Shown here: positions 1-8,510 of the stretch, in pieces
How positions within the stretch are numbered: the stretch's first letter is position 1
Layout: every line of letters begins with the position of its first letter
Notes under the pieces: generated by a model
The model's input: only the letters and a program-made list of their open reading frames with translations
The model's database searches: none
Told to the model about the DNA's origin: nothing
Translations under genes and position numbers: made by a program
Origin: Marinobacter xestospongiae
GTDB taxonomy: Bacteria > Pseudomonadota > Gammaproteobacteria > Pseudomonadales > Oleiphilaceae
Direction of reading: 5' to 3'
Assembly: GCF_023156385.1 (NCBI RefSeq)
Contig: NZ_JAKZAK010000002.1
Span: 186,001 to 250,000, forward strand
DNA: 64,000 bases

Positions 1-28
1 GCAGCAACAGCACAGCGGAACGACGCAC
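1..28 (-). CDS. Partial CDS, N-terminal start of a probable exported protein (runs off left edge)
   Basis: Only nine codons are visible. On the minus strand a GTG at position 28 is preceded by a GGGAG Shine-Dalgarno sequence six bases upstream. The codons read Met-Arg-Arg-Ser-Ala-Val-Leu-Leu-Leu, a positively charged then hydrophobic beginning typical of a signal peptide or first membrane helix. It is divergent from the histidine kinase gene. Function cannot be judged, and the call rests on the start signal alone. Confidence 0.35.
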
Positions 29-181
29 GACAGACTCCCGGAAGAGTGGAATGATCCTGAAGTCTGGAGCCGTCGGTGGTCTGCGGGCATGTATCAAATG
101 TCACGGCCGAACGGCGGCGACGTTCGGGGGATGACATTTGTTCTATTTGGGTTCAGCCCCGGCCATGGAATAATGCCCACC

Positions 182-1318
182 ATGACGTCATTACCCGCTA
201 CCCGTGCCCAACTGGTGGAGCTGTCACTGGGTCTGCTGACCTGGGGCACGATCACCCTGATCGCTCTGCACTTCTGGCACCAGAACGATCCCAACCTGCC
301 GGCGCGGGTTGAGTTCAATCCCTCAACCCTGGTGGCGGTGGTGGCACTGTTCATCACCAACTTCGCGGGTTTCTGCTGGCGCCTGATGTCCCGACACCGG
401 CCGCAGTGGGGGCTGGTGATCCAGGGCGCCTCTCTGTTGGTGCTGATATCACTGTTCCCCAGCGCGATGATCATGATTCTCGGCATCATGCTGGTGGGCC
501 ACCTGGGGGAATACCTGCGCCCCGCCGGTTGCCTGATGATCGCCCTGCTGCTGCCACTGCTGTACTACGTGCAGGCCAGTGAGCAATACGCCTGGATCAA
601 CGCTTCCATGCTGGGAATGTTCAACCTGTTTGCACTGCTGATCTCCAGCCGTCTGGTCAACGAACGCCGGGCCCGGGAAGCCAGCGCCCACCTGCTGCGG
701 GAGCTTCGGGCCACCCAGACGCTGCTGTTCGCCACCGCCCAGCGGGACGAGCGCCTGCGCATCGCGCGAGACCTACACGACGTGCTCGGCCATCACCTGA
801 CGGCGCTCAGCATCCAGCTGGAAGTTGCCAACCAGCTCGGCAGCGACCCGGCCCTGCCCCACATCCAGAAAGCTCGCGACATCTCCCGCCTGCTGCTCAG
901 CGATGTCCGGGAGGCGGTGTCCGACATTCGCCAGAGCAATGAGCTGGACATGGCCCAGGCGCTGAAGGCCCTGGTGCAGGACCTGAAACACCTTCAGGTC
1001 ACCCTCAACCTGGAACCGGGGCTCAACATCCATAACGCCCGCGTCGCGGAGGCGCTGTTTCGCACTGCCCAGGAGGCGCTCACCAACAGCATTCGCCATG
1101 GCCGTGCCAGCCGCTGCACCCTGGACCTGACACGGGACGATCAAGACCGGATTCGCCTGGTGATGTCAGACAACGGCCACGCGCGCGCGCCCATCGTCCC
1201 AGGCAATGGCCTCACCGGGATGCGGGAACGGATTGAGCATCTGGACGGAACGCTGCAACTGAAGGCCGGTGCGGCGGGCTTTACCATTGACACAACCCTG
1301 CCGGACCCTGCCCCATGA
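182..1318 (+). CDS. Two-component sensor histidine kinase, HisKA_3 (NarL/DesK) type
   Basis: Membrane sensor kinase of 378 aa that would phosphorylate the response regulator encoded next. About five hydrophobic segments lie between residues 12 and 157, with almost no periplasmic domain, so it probably senses through the membrane as DesK-like kinases do. The dimerisation box reads ERLRIARDLHDVLGHHL with the phospho-acceptor His near 199. The ATPase N-box is around 292-306 (FRTAQEALTNSIRHG) and the G-box around 340-347 (PGNGLTGM). An in-frame ORF extends upstream to 89, but the ATG at 182 gives a sensible short cytoplasmic lead before the first helix; 173 is an alternative. Its stop overlaps the next start as ATGA. 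The signal sensed is unknown. Confidence 0.9.
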   Translation: MTSLPATRAQLVELSLGLLTWGTITLIALHFWHQNDPNLPARVEFNPSTLVAVVALFITNFAGFCWRLMSRHRPQWGLVIQGASLLVLISLFPSAMIMILGIMLVGHLGEYLRPAGCLMIALLLPLLYYVQASEQYAWINASMLGMFNLFALLISSRLVNERRAREASAHLLRELRATQTLLFATAQRDERLRIARDLHDVLGHHLTALSIQLEVANQLGSDPALPHIQKARDISRLLLSDVREAVSDIRQSNELDMAQALKALVQDLKHLQVTLNLEPGLNIHNARVAEALFRTAQEALTNSIRHGRASRCTLDLTRDDQDRIRLVMSDNGHARAPIVPGNGLTGMRERIEHLDGTLQLKAGAAGFTIDTTLPDPAP

Positions 1319-1953
1319 CCATTCGTGTTGCCCTGGTGGACGACCAGAACCTGATTCGGGAAGGCATCAAGAGCCTGTTGCAGATCAGCCCCGGAATTGA
1401 AGTGGTGGCCGAAGCCGACGATGGCGATGGTGTAATTGGACTGATCCACCAGCACCGCCCCCAGGTGATTCTGCTGGATTTGCGCATGCCCCGGGTTTCG
1501 GGACTGGAGGTGTTACAACAGCTCAAGGATGAAGGTCTTGAAACGCCGGTGCTGGTACTGACCACCTTTGATGATCACGATCTGGTGCTGGACTGCATCC
1601 GCCTCGGTGCCAAGGGCTACCTCCGCAAGGACGTCAGCTTCGAGGCCCTTACCAGCGCCATTGCCAGCCTCGCCAATGGCGACTCCTGGTTGCAGCCCGC
1701 AGTCACCTACCGGGTGGAACAGGGCAAACCCGAACTGGATTTCGACGACGGCCTGCCCAGCGAACCGCTGTCCAGCGTCGAGCGCCAGGTGCTCAGGCTG
1801 GTGGCCGCCGGCTATTCCAACCACGAAATAGCCGACGCTCTGTGCAAATCCGTCGGCACCATCCGCAACCAGGTCTCATCGGTCCTCGCCAAACTCAACG
1901 TTCGTGACCGTACCCGGGCGGTGCTGAAGGCGCTGGATCAGGGGTTGATCTGA
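1315..1953 (+). CDS. LuxR/NarL-family response regulator
   Basis: Cognate response regulator of 212 aa. The receiver domain spans roughly residues 3-118, with the acidic pair D9-D10 and phospho-acceptor D55 in VILLDLRMPR; the switch Thr and Lys lie in LTTF and LRKD. A LuxR-type helix-turn-helix occupies about 148-208 (EPLSSVERQVLRLVAAGYSN, then the recognition helix KSVGTIRNQVSSVL). The gene overlaps the kinase stop by four bases, so the two are translationally coupled. Targets are not evident; the divergent gene at the left edge is one candidate. It converges on the DUF1566 gene with two bases between the stops. Confidence 0.93.
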   Translation: MTIRVALVDDQNLIREGIKSLLQISPGIEVVAEADDGDGVIGLIHQHRPQVILLDLRMPRVSGLEVLQQLKDEGLETPVLVLTTFDDHDLVLDCIRLGAKGYLRKDVSFEALTSAIASLANGDSWLQPAVTYRVEQGKPELDFDDGLPSEPLSSVERQVLRLVAAGYSNHEIADALCKSVGTIRNQVSSVLAKLNVRDRTRAVLKALDQGLI

Positions 1954-1955
1954 GG

Positions 1956-2474
1956 CTACTGGTTCTTTACCAGCCGAATTCTCAGGGGCTTGCTCCGCTG
2001 AGTGCCGTCGCTGGGTGCACCATTGCGGAAGTCTACGCTGGTGGCGGCACCTGACATGTATGACGGGGTACTGGACCAGTACCCACCAACCTGCTCTTCG
2101 CCAGGGAACGCCGTGGTATTAAGTGCTGGATGGATACACCCAGACGCATACGCCCGACCGGCCCGCAAGCCCATCAGCTCGTCACTGTCGGGCAGTCGCC
2201 AACCGCTGCCATCCTCATCGTAGCGGGCGATGGCCTCTTCATAGGTCAGTTGCGCCGCTTCACCGGCGCAAGCGCCGTCGTTCCAGCTCATGCCCTCGGC
2301 GCAGCGTTTCCAGACCAGTTCCGTCTTTTTGTCGAGGACCTGATCCTCCATCAACGTAAACTGACTGTCGGGTGTGAGGCTTTCGCCTTTGCACTCGGGG
2401 GCCGCATAGACGTTCGAGGCCGACAACACAGTGAATGCCGACGCCATGACCAGGGCTGAAAATCGTTTCTGCAT
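1956..2474 (-). CDS. Exported DUF1566 (Lcl C-terminal-like) domain protein
   Basis: A 172-aa protein with a clear signal peptide (about residues 1-24, ending in an Ala-rich VYAAPE stretch). The rest matches the pattern of DUF1566: LTYEEAIARY, then GSGWRLPDSDEL, a central cysteine, and a C-terminal GYWSSTPS block ending in basic residues (LRIRLVKNQ). Such domains are C-type-lectin-like and occur in secreted or periplasmic proteins of unclear role. Four cysteines suggest disulfides in the mature protein. It stands alone between the response regulator and a small hypothetical gene. Family assignment is from motif recognition; function is unknown. Confidence 0.75.
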   Translation of the reverse strand: MQKRFSALVMASAFTVLSASNVYAAPECKGESLTPDSQFTLMEDQVLDKKTELVWKRCAEGMSWNDGACAGEAAQLTYEEAIARYDEDGSGWRLPDSDELMGLRAGRAYASGCIHPALNTTAFPGEEQVGGYWSSTPSYMSGAATSVDFRNGAPSDGTQRSKPLRIRLVKNQ

Positions 2475-2503
2475 GCTGATGTCCCTTTCAACGTGGTGCT
2501 TAC

Positions 2504-2776
2504 TCAGTAAGCCTGAAATTCGGTACCGTGCTGATCTTGCTCATCATAGGGACAGATGGCAACCCAACTCGCCCAGTCAAAACCAGGTTTCAGCATTGCC
2601 GACTGGAAGTCTCGATATTCCGAACGGGTTGCCAGCAAATAGCGATAGCGTTCATCTGATGACATATAGGCCACCCAGTAGGGTAGATAGCCGGGGTAAT
2701 CCACTCCGAAGAAGTCCTCCCAGGACCTCACTTCGTCCAGATGCTCGGCAACAGTATTGCGGGGAAGTTTGGGCAC
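2504..2776 (-). CDS. Small hypothetical protein, 90 aa
   Basis: Short reading frame rich in Tyr, Trp and Asp (GYLPYWVAYMSSDERYRY), without a signal peptide or membrane helix. It begins with GTG at 2776, because a stop lies five codons upstream and no ATG is available. No convincing Shine-Dalgarno sequence precedes it. It lies in the same direction as and just upstream of the DUF1566 gene, with 29 bases between them, so they could be cotranscribed. I do not recognise the family. It could be a decayed or mis-started gene. Confidence 0.45.
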   Translation of the reverse strand: MPKLPRNTVAEHLDEVRSWEDFFGVDYPGYLPYWVAYMSSDERYRYLLATRSEYRDFQSAMLKPGFDWASWVAICPYDEQDQHGTEFQAY

Positions 2777-2867
2777 GATGCGACTCAGTCAAGCTCTCGT
2801 TTTTTGCTCTCTGACAGTCTACCTGAAAGCAAGCCCATCGCACCTTGGCGGCGACAGAACGCCTATT

Positions 2868-3698
2868 TCAATGTCTCGCGCGAAACAGCAACTCGTGGGG
2901 TGCCATGTCGTTGTTGACTGCGGCCAGGATGGACGTGTCGAGGGCTGGGTCAGAGGTGTCGTAGAGGCCGCACTGGGCCAGCGCCCGGCGCAGCTGCACG
3001 GTGGGCCCGAGGTACTCGTACAGGACCCGGGCGCAGCAGGGCATACGCTCGCTGTTGTCGGAAACGCCGACCTTGAGTCCGGTCAGTCGGGATACCCGGT
3101 TGCGGAAACTGGGGAACAGGATGGTCTGGGTGATTTCATGATGGTTCAGGCTTTCGTAGTCCACCAGAAAGAGCCGGTCGGTCAGCAGGAAGGCAATGCC
3201 CTGGTAGCGGTTATGGCAGGGCGGCAGACCATGCTGAGGCCGCATCCGTTCGGTGCGCTGGAACACCACCTGACCGTCACGCTGCTCCAGACAAACCAGG
3301 TTGCGTAAAAGTTTGCCCGGCGTGGACATCGACAGGTAATACTCGAAGTAGTACCCCAGGTAACGCTCCAGCCCGGCCCGACTGACCTGGCTCAGCTGCG
3401 TTACGTGGTCTTCCAGCTCCGACTCCTGCTGTCCACCAGAGGCCATCGACGGCGGCCGGGCCTGAACCAGACGCTCAAACTGGCCATGGGGCATCAGGAT
3501 CTCATGGACCTCAACCCCAAAGAACTCACACAAGCGCCGCAGGGTGTTGGCCGAGGGCTTGTACTGGCCACTCAGGTAACGGTTGAACTGGGGGCGATTG
3601 ATGTTGAGACGGCGACAGACTTCCGCAATGGATTTGTAATAGCTGCACAGTAGCCTCAGGTTGAGGGCCAGATCTTGGTGGGTGCCGGATACTGTCAT
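2868..3698 (-). CDS. XRE-type helix-turn-helix transcriptional regulator
   Basis: A 276-aa regulator. Residues about 8-65 form a Cro/CI-type HTH (LLCSYYKSIAEVCRRLNINR, then FNRYLSGQYKPSANTLRRLCEFFGV). The remaining 200 residues are a conserved but unnamed effector or dimerisation region. The ORF can be read from 3992, but that extension crosses the symporter promoter and is Cys/Arg-rich. The ATG at 3698 places the HTH at the N-terminus as usual. It is divergent from the alanine/glycine symporter gene, and tandem 10-bp repeats in the shared intergenic region are candidate operators. Control of the symporter is inferred from position only. Confidence 0.8.
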   Translation of the reverse strand: MTVSGTHQDLALNLRLLCSYYKSIAEVCRRLNINRPQFNRYLSGQYKPSANTLRRLCEFFGVEVHEILMPHGQFERLVQARPPSMASGGQQESELEDHVTQLSQVSRAGLERYLGYYFEYYLSMSTPGKLLRNLVCLEQRDGQVVFQRTERMRPQHGLPPCHNRYQGIAFLLTDRLFLVDYESLNHHEITQTILFPSFRNRVSRLTGLKVGVSDNSERMPCCARVLYEYLGPTVQLRRALAQCGLYDTSDPALDTSILAAVNNDMAPHELLFRARH

Positions 3699-3751
3699 TG
3701 CATGGGCCTGCGCCGGGGACAACACTCTGCGCCGGTGCGACTCGACGCCGC

Positions 3752-3771
3752 AACTGCGCCAAACTGCGCCA
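3752..3771. promoter_or_regulatory. Tandem 10-bp direct repeats, candidate operator for the XRE regulator
   Basis: Two perfect back-to-back copies of AACTGCGCCA, exactly one helical turn apart, lie 54 bases upstream of the regulator start. They sit in the 259-bp intergenic region shared with the symporter. Phasing of 10 bp is what a cooperatively binding HTH protein would need. The binding role is inferred. Confidence 0.45.
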
Positions 3772-3957
3772 AAGTAACGAATAGTGCGAAATTCTAACAA
3801 TAGCGATGTGTTGTTTAAATGCGCAATTCCCGTAAGGGGCCGTTGAATGGCCTCTGGGTTTTCGCAGCCATTGCACCAGCCTCGTCGCGGTTCACGGTCA
3901 GGAATCACCCAGTCGTCATTCATCGGCTTCACATAACAATGACCAGTGGAGTTCGCT

Positions 3958-5439
3958 ATGTTGGACGTTCTGAACGATTTGCTGTGGGGCAAGATTCTGA
4001 TTGCCCTGCTGATTACAGTGGGTGTCGGCTTTACCGTTGCCTCGCGGTTTGTACAATTCCGCTATTTTGGCCGGATGTTCCGCATCCTTGGCGCCAGTCA
4101 GGCGTTCCAGCGTGACAAACACGGTCACCTCAGTTCCTTCCAGGCACTGGTCCTGTCGGTTGCCGGCCGGGTCGGTGGCGGTAACATCGCTGGTGTCGCC
4201 GTCGCCATCACCCTCGGCGGGCCGGGCGCGGTGTTCTGGATGTGGGTCGTCGGCCTGATGGGCATGGCCACCAGTTTCCTAGAATGCACCCTGGCGCAGA
4301 CCTACAAACAGGCCGAGCCTGACGGTACCTACCGCGGCGGCCCGGCGCACTACATTGCCCGCGGCCTTGGCAAGAACTGGAAGTGGATGGCCGGCCTCTA
4401 CTCCGCCCTGCTGCTGCTGACCTTCGGCTTTGGTTTCACCGCCCTGCAGTCCTACGCCGTTGCCACCTCGGTTGGTGACGCTTTCGGGGTTCCGGTCTAC
4501 TACTCCGGTATTGCCCTGGCGCTGATCGTCGGCATGATCATCTTCGGTGGCGTCAAGCGGATCGCCCGGGTGGCGGAAGTGCTGGTACCGATCATGGCCG
4601 TTGGTTACCTGTTCCTCACCGCCGTGGTGCTGGCGCTGCACGCTGAGCGTCTGCCGGACGTGATCATGCTGATCGTCAACAGCGCCTTCGGCCTGGAGCC
4701 GGCTGTCGGTGGTGGCATCGGCGCTGCGATCCTGATGGGTGTGAAGCGCGGTCTGTTCTCCAACGAAGCCGGCCTCGGCAGCGCCCCCAACGTCGCCGCC
4801 GTGGCCTACGTACCGCACCCGGCCAACCAGGGCGTGGTGCAGGCATTCTCGGTGTTCATCGACACCATGATTATCTGCTCGTCCACCGCCTTCATCATCC
4901 TGCTCAGCGGCGTCTACGACCCGGCCGGTGCCAGCGATGTGGGCGGCGTCGCCCTCACCCAGGCCGCCCTGGCGGATCACATTGGTGACTGGGGACGCAG
5001 CTTCGTGAGCGTTGCCCTGGTACTGTTCGGCTTCAGCACCATCCTCTACAACTACTACCTGGGTGAGAACAGCCTCAACTACTTCAGCACGGAAAACCAG
5101 AACCTGTTCAATGGCTTCCGTGTAGCCATCATCTGCCTGGTGTGCTGGGGCGCAACCACCGACCTGGGCACCGTGTTCGGCTTCGCCGACGTCACCATGG
5201 GCCTGCTGGCGCTGGTTAACCTGGTGGCCCTGATCGCGCTGTTCAAGAAAGGCCTGCGCATCCTCAAGGACTTCGACGGCCAGATCGCCGCCGGCATCAA
5301 GCAGCCAATCTTTGACGCCAAGCGCTTCAGCGATATGAACGTCGACGAAGCCGCCTGGGATCTGGAGCCGGAAGACATCCAGCGTCTCAAGGAATACAGC
5401 GACAAGTCCGCCACCAGCGGCAAACAGGCGCAAGCCTGA
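3958..5439 (+). CDS. Alanine/glycine:cation symporter (AGCS family)
   Basis: Sodium-coupled amino-acid carrier of 493 aa in the inner membrane. Family hallmarks are visible: SVAGRVGGGNIAGVAVAITLGGPGAVFWMW near the N-terminus, GGPAHYIARGLG, and NEAGLGSAPN in the middle, with about ten or more hydrophobic helices. The ATG at 3958 is chosen over the GTG at 3946 because a GGAG at 3947-3950 sits seven bases upstream of it. The gene ends at a strong terminator, so it is a separate unit from aspA. Its neighbours (aspartase, asparaginase) suggest nitrogen scavenging from amino acids. Exact substrate (Ala, Gly or another) cannot be read from sequence. Confidence 0.92.
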   Translation: MLDVLNDLLWGKILIALLITVGVGFTVASRFVQFRYFGRMFRILGASQAFQRDKHGHLSSFQALVLSVAGRVGGGNIAGVAVAITLGGPGAVFWMWVVGLMGMATSFLECTLAQTYKQAEPDGTYRGGPAHYIARGLGKNWKWMAGLYSALLLLTFGFGFTALQSYAVATSVGDAFGVPVYYSGIALALIVGMIIFGGVKRIARVAEVLVPIMAVGYLFLTAVVLALHAERLPDVIMLIVNSAFGLEPAVGGGIGAAILMGVKRGLFSNEAGLGSAPNVAAVAYVPHPANQGVVQAFSVFIDTMIICSSTAFIILLSGVYDPAGASDVGGVALTQAALADHIGDWGRSFVSVALVLFGFSTILYNYYLGENSLNYFSTENQNLFNGFRVAIICLVCWGATTDLGTVFGFADVTMGLLALVNLVALIALFKKGLRILKDFDGQIAAGIKQPIFDAKRFSDMNVDEAAWDLEPEDIQRLKEYSDKSATSGKQAQA

Positions 5440-5441
5440 CC

Positions 5442-5484
5442 GGGAGGCGGCCCACCACCACGTGGGCCGCTCCCTTTTCCGTTT
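5442..5484 (+). terminator. Rho-independent terminator after the AGCS symporter
   Basis: A GC-rich stem (GGGAGGCGGCCCAC against GTGGGCCGCTCCC, 13 pairs with one bulged G) with a 6-nt loop is followed directly by TTTTCCGTTTT. It lies two bases past the symporter stop. Confidence 0.85.
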
Positions 5485-5504
5485 TCTCTCCCGTTTTCTA
5501 CCCT

Positions 5505-5522
5505 GTGATCCCCGCGGATCAC
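5505..5522. promoter_or_regulatory. Inverted repeat upstream of aspA
   Basis: Perfect 7-bp arms GTGATCC and GGATCAC around CCGC, 25 bases before the aspA start. The position is suitable for an operator or a 5' leader hairpin. No regulator is encoded next to it, so the role is open. Confidence 0.35.
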
Positions 5523-5547
5523 CGAAGCTACGAGTTCAGGCCCTATC

Positions 5548-6951
5548 ATGACCACCCGCATTGAGCATGACCTGCTGGGGGACCTCGAAGTCCCCGCCGA
5601 CGCCTGGTACGGCATCCAGACCCAGCGCGCCGTTGAGAACTTCGCCATCACCGGCGTTCCCATCAGCCACTTCCCGCCGTTCATTCGCGCCCTGGCGATG
5701 GTCAAATCCGCCGCCGCCCGGGCCAACCGGGATCTGGGCGTACTGCCGGCCACCAAGGCCAATGCCATCATCGAGGCCTGCGACGACATCATCGCCGGTC
5801 GTCTGCACGATCAGTTTGTGGTGGACCTGATCCAGGGCGGAGCGGGCACCTCCACCAACATGAATGCCAACGAGGTGATCGCCAACCTGGCGCTGGAAAA
5901 GCTGGGGCATGCAAAGGGTGACTACCAGCACCTGCACCCCAACGACGACGTCAACCGCTCCCAGTCCACCAACGACGCCTACCCCACGGCGGTCTGCCTG
6001 GCGGTGCAGTTTGCCGCCGAACCGCTGGAGCAGGCAATCCTGCAGCTCAAGCAGCAGCTGGAACGCAAGGGCCGGGAGTTCGCCGACATCGTCAAGATGG
6101 GCCGCACCCAGTTGCAGGACGCCGTGCCCATGACCCTGGGCCAGGAGTTCGAAGCCTTTGCAGTGAACCTGGGCGAGGACATTGACCGCCTGCACGAAGC
6201 CAGCCGTCTGCTGTGCGAAGTGAACCTGGGGGGCACCGCCATTGGTACCGGCATCAACACCCACCCGGACTACAAAACCCTGGCGGTGAAGTATCTGGCG
6301 GAGATTTCCGGCAAACCGATCGTGTCGGCCAGTAACCTGGTGGAGGCGTCCTCCGATATGGGCGCCTTTGTACTGTTCTCCGGCATCCTCAAGCGCTTTG
6401 CCATCAAGCTCGGCAAGATGTGCAACGACCTGCGCCTGCTGTCTAGCGGCCCCCGCACCGGCCTGGGCGAGATTCTGCTGCCACCGCGGCAGCCGGGATC
6501 GTCGATCATGCCCGGCAAGGTCAACCCGGTGATCCCGGAAGCGGTCAACCAGACCGCCTATCAGGTGATTGCCAGCGACCTGGCCGTCACCCTGGCGGCC
6601 GAGGCCGGCCAGCTCCAGCTCAACGCCATGGAGCCGATGATCGTCTACAACCTGCTGAACTCCATGAAGATGCTGGAATCGGCCTGCACCATGCTGGACG
6701 AGCGCTGCATTCGCGATATCCGCGCCAATACCGAACAGTGCGCCGCCCACGTCAACAACAGCATCGGCATCATCACCGCGCTGGTGCCCCACATCGGCTA
6801 CGCCAACTCCACCCGCATTGCCGCGGAAGCCCTGAACACCGGCAAGACCGTGCGGGAGCTGGTGCTGGAGGAAGCGCTGATGGACGAGGCCACGCTGGAT
6901 CAGCTGCTCAGCCCGCGGTCCATGCTGGCGCCCGTGGCGGTGGCGTCGTGA
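5548..6951 (+). CDS. aspA: Aspartate ammonia-lyase (aspartase)
   Basis: Cytoplasmic enzyme of 467 aa that deaminates L-aspartate to fumarate and ammonia. It belongs to the aspartase/fumarase superfamily: the signature GSSIMPGKVNPVIPE is near residues 313-327, and an N-terminal block RIEHDLLGDLEVPADAWYGIQTQRAVENF resembles aspartase. VIPE after the signature favours aspartase over class II fumarase, as does the asparaginase gene that follows. Length is close to the usual 470-480. Its stop overlaps the asparaginase GTG start by three bases, so the two are coupled. Fumarase activity cannot be wholly excluded. Confidence 0.87.
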   Translation: MTTRIEHDLLGDLEVPADAWYGIQTQRAVENFAITGVPISHFPPFIRALAMVKSAAARANRDLGVLPATKANAIIEACDDIIAGRLHDQFVVDLIQGGAGTSTNMNANEVIANLALEKLGHAKGDYQHLHPNDDVNRSQSTNDAYPTAVCLAVQFAAEPLEQAILQLKQQLERKGREFADIVKMGRTQLQDAVPMTLGQEFEAFAVNLGEDIDRLHEASRLLCEVNLGGTAIGTGINTHPDYKTLAVKYLAEISGKPIVSASNLVEASSDMGAFVLFSGILKRFAIKLGKMCNDLRLLSSGPRTGLGEILLPPRQPGSSIMPGKVNPVIPEAVNQTAYQVIASDLAVTLAAEAGQLQLNAMEPMIVYNLLNSMKMLESACTMLDERCIRDIRANTEQCAAHVNNSIGIITALVPHIGYANSTRIAAEALNTGKTVRELVLEEALMDEATLDQLLSPRSMLAPVAVAS

Positions 6952-7955
6952 CAGCCCGGGTTCTGGTGCTCTATACCGGGGGCACCATTGGTATGGTGCC
7001 GTCGGAACAGGGCTACGTGCCCTGCCCGGGGTTCGACGGTCGCCTGCGGGAAGAACTGGGAGAGCGTGCCGCGGAGCTGCCGGAGTACGACCTGGTCGAA
7101 TTTGATCAGCTGATCGACAGCGCCAACCTGACGCCGGCGCACTGGACCCGTATTGTCCAGATGCTGGAAAAGCGCTGGCATGAGTACGATGGCTTCGTGG
7201 TCCTCCACGGCACCGACACCATGGCCTACACCGCCAGTGCCCTGTCGTTCCTGCTGCGGGGCTGTGATCGCCCGGTGATCATCACCGGCTCCCAGATTCC
7301 GCTGTCCCAGCTTCGTAACGACGGTGTCGACAACCTGGTGACCGCCCTGCTGCTGGCGGCGGACCGGCGCATCACCGAAGTCTGCGTCTGCTTTAATGGC
7401 CGCCTGCTGCGGGGCAATCGGGCGCGGAAAGTCCGCACCAGCGGGTTTGATGCCTTCGACTCCCCCAACGCCCCCTGGCTGGGCCAGGTCGGCATCGACA
7501 TTGAACTGCAGGAAGATCTGTTGTTGCCACCGGGCACACCGGATTTCCTGCAACCGGATTTCGACCCGGCCGCGGTGGTGATGCTGCCGGTCTTTCCCGG
7601 CATGCCGGCACGCCTGCTGGAAGCCGCCTGGAACGCCCCCGGCGTCCGGGGACTGGTGCTGCAGAGTTACGGTGTGGGCAACCCGCCGGATGCCGACGAG
7701 GCGTGGATGGCATCGCTGGAACGGGCCTGCAACCAAGGCGTTACCATGATCAACATCAGCCAGTGCCAGCAGGGTGCGGTGTGTCAGGGCGTCTACGCCA
7801 CCGGAGCGGCACTGAACCGGCTGGGCGTGGTGGCCGGAGCGGACCTGACCCCGGAAGCAGCCTTTGCCAAGCTGCATGTGCTGCTGACCCAGCACCGGGA
7901 GCCCCAGTCCGTGCGCCAGGCGCTGGCGCAGGTGCTCTGTGGCGAGCAGAGCTAG
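6948..7955 (+). CDS. ansA: L-asparaginase, type I (cytoplasmic)
   Basis: Hydrolyses L-asparagine to aspartate and ammonia, feeding the aspartase encoded upstream. The 335-aa protein carries both asparaginase active-site signatures: YTGGTIGM at about residues 9-16 (nucleophilic Thr) and VLHGTDTMAYTASALSFLL near 85-103. No signal peptide is present, consistent with the low-affinity cytoplasmic type. The start is GTG at 6948 inside the aspA stop (GTGA). The reading frame extends upstream to 6738 but only as an out-of-frame shadow of aspA. It converges on the zinc-ribbon gene with six bases between the stops. Confidence 0.9.
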   Translation: MTARVLVLYTGGTIGMVPSEQGYVPCPGFDGRLREELGERAAELPEYDLVEFDQLIDSANLTPAHWTRIVQMLEKRWHEYDGFVVLHGTDTMAYTASALSFLLRGCDRPVIITGSQIPLSQLRNDGVDNLVTALLLAADRRITEVCVCFNGRLLRGNRARKVRTSGFDAFDSPNAPWLGQVGIDIELQEDLLLPPGTPDFLQPDFDPAAVVMLPVFPGMPARLLEAAWNAPGVRGLVLQSYGVGNPPDADEAWMASLERACNQGVTMINISQCQQGAVCQGVYATGAALNRLGVVAGADLTPEAAFAKLHVLLTQHREPQSVRQALAQVLCGEQS

Positions 7956-7961
7956 ACAAGC

Positions 7962-8510
7962 TCACCGAAGCTGGCGAACCCGCGCCCACAGGGCGTCCTT
8001 TTCTGCCGGTGCCATGGCCTGAAGTCGGGTGGGGATATCATCCCGGGGATAGCCATCCCGTCGCAGCATCAACGCCAGCTCAAATTCGGCAATGGCAACA
8101 AAGCGGGTGCCACAACCACGACAGAACTGCCCCGGACCGGATTCACCGCACCAGAAACACGACCGAGTGGGTTCCGCCTGCTGACCGCAGGACAGACACA
8201 GATCACCACTCTTGTAATCCTTGGGCTGCCGGGCCTGACAGTGGGCACAGTGGACTACGTCCGGGCTGTCAATGGTGACCGTCCCGGCCGCTCCTGATGT
8301 CGCCGTCTCGCCCATGGCCCAGGCCATCACCCGTTCTGCCGCCTCAGCCTCGAGGCCGGTTACGGCCGCCAGGGTTTCCGCATCGCCGACCACGGCAAAA
8401 TCCGCTTTGCTGCTGATGCCTGCCGCCGTCAGGGCTGCCAGCCCCTGGTCATTGACTCCCTTGGCCCGGAGAATGTTCTTCTCCAGAACCGACAATTCGG
8501 CGTTACTCAC
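7962..8510 (-). CDS. Double zinc-ribbon protein of unknown function
   Basis: A 182-aa cytoplasmic protein in three parts. Residues 1-66 are helical and Ala-rich, with a pattern like helix-hairpin-helix repeats (NDQGLAALTAAGISSKADF, ETLAAVTGLEAEAAERVM). Then come two four-cysteine ribbons: C88, C91, C105, C108 and C118, C121, C130, C133. The C-terminal 45 residues are charged. HhH plus zinc ribbons suggest nucleic-acid or protein binding, but no specific role is known to me. Its stop overlaps the upstream LysR-type gene arrangement closely: the ATG at 8510 overlaps the LysR stop (8507), so the two are cotranscribed. Confidence 0.7.
   Translation of the reverse strand: MSNAELSVLEKNILRAKGVNDQGLAALTAAGISSKADFAVVGDAETLAAVTGLEAEAAERVMAWAMGETATSGAAGTVTIDSPDVVHCAHCQARQPKDYKSGDLCLSCGQQAEPTRSCFWCGESGPGQFCRGCGTRFVAIAEFELALMLRRDGYPRDDIPTRLQAMAPAEKDALWARVRQLR

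Noticed and set aside
3699..3992. N-terminal extension of the XRE regulator to 3992
   Set aside because: It would run through the symporter start and repeats; Cys/Arg-rich composition and an HTH at the usual N-terminal position favour the start at 3698.
4279..5433. Long minus-strand reading frame (384 codons) opposite the AGCS symporter gene
   Set aside because: The plus-strand gene is a clear family member; the antisense frame is His/Gly/Gln-rich with no recognisable motif, a common by-product of GC-rich codon usage.
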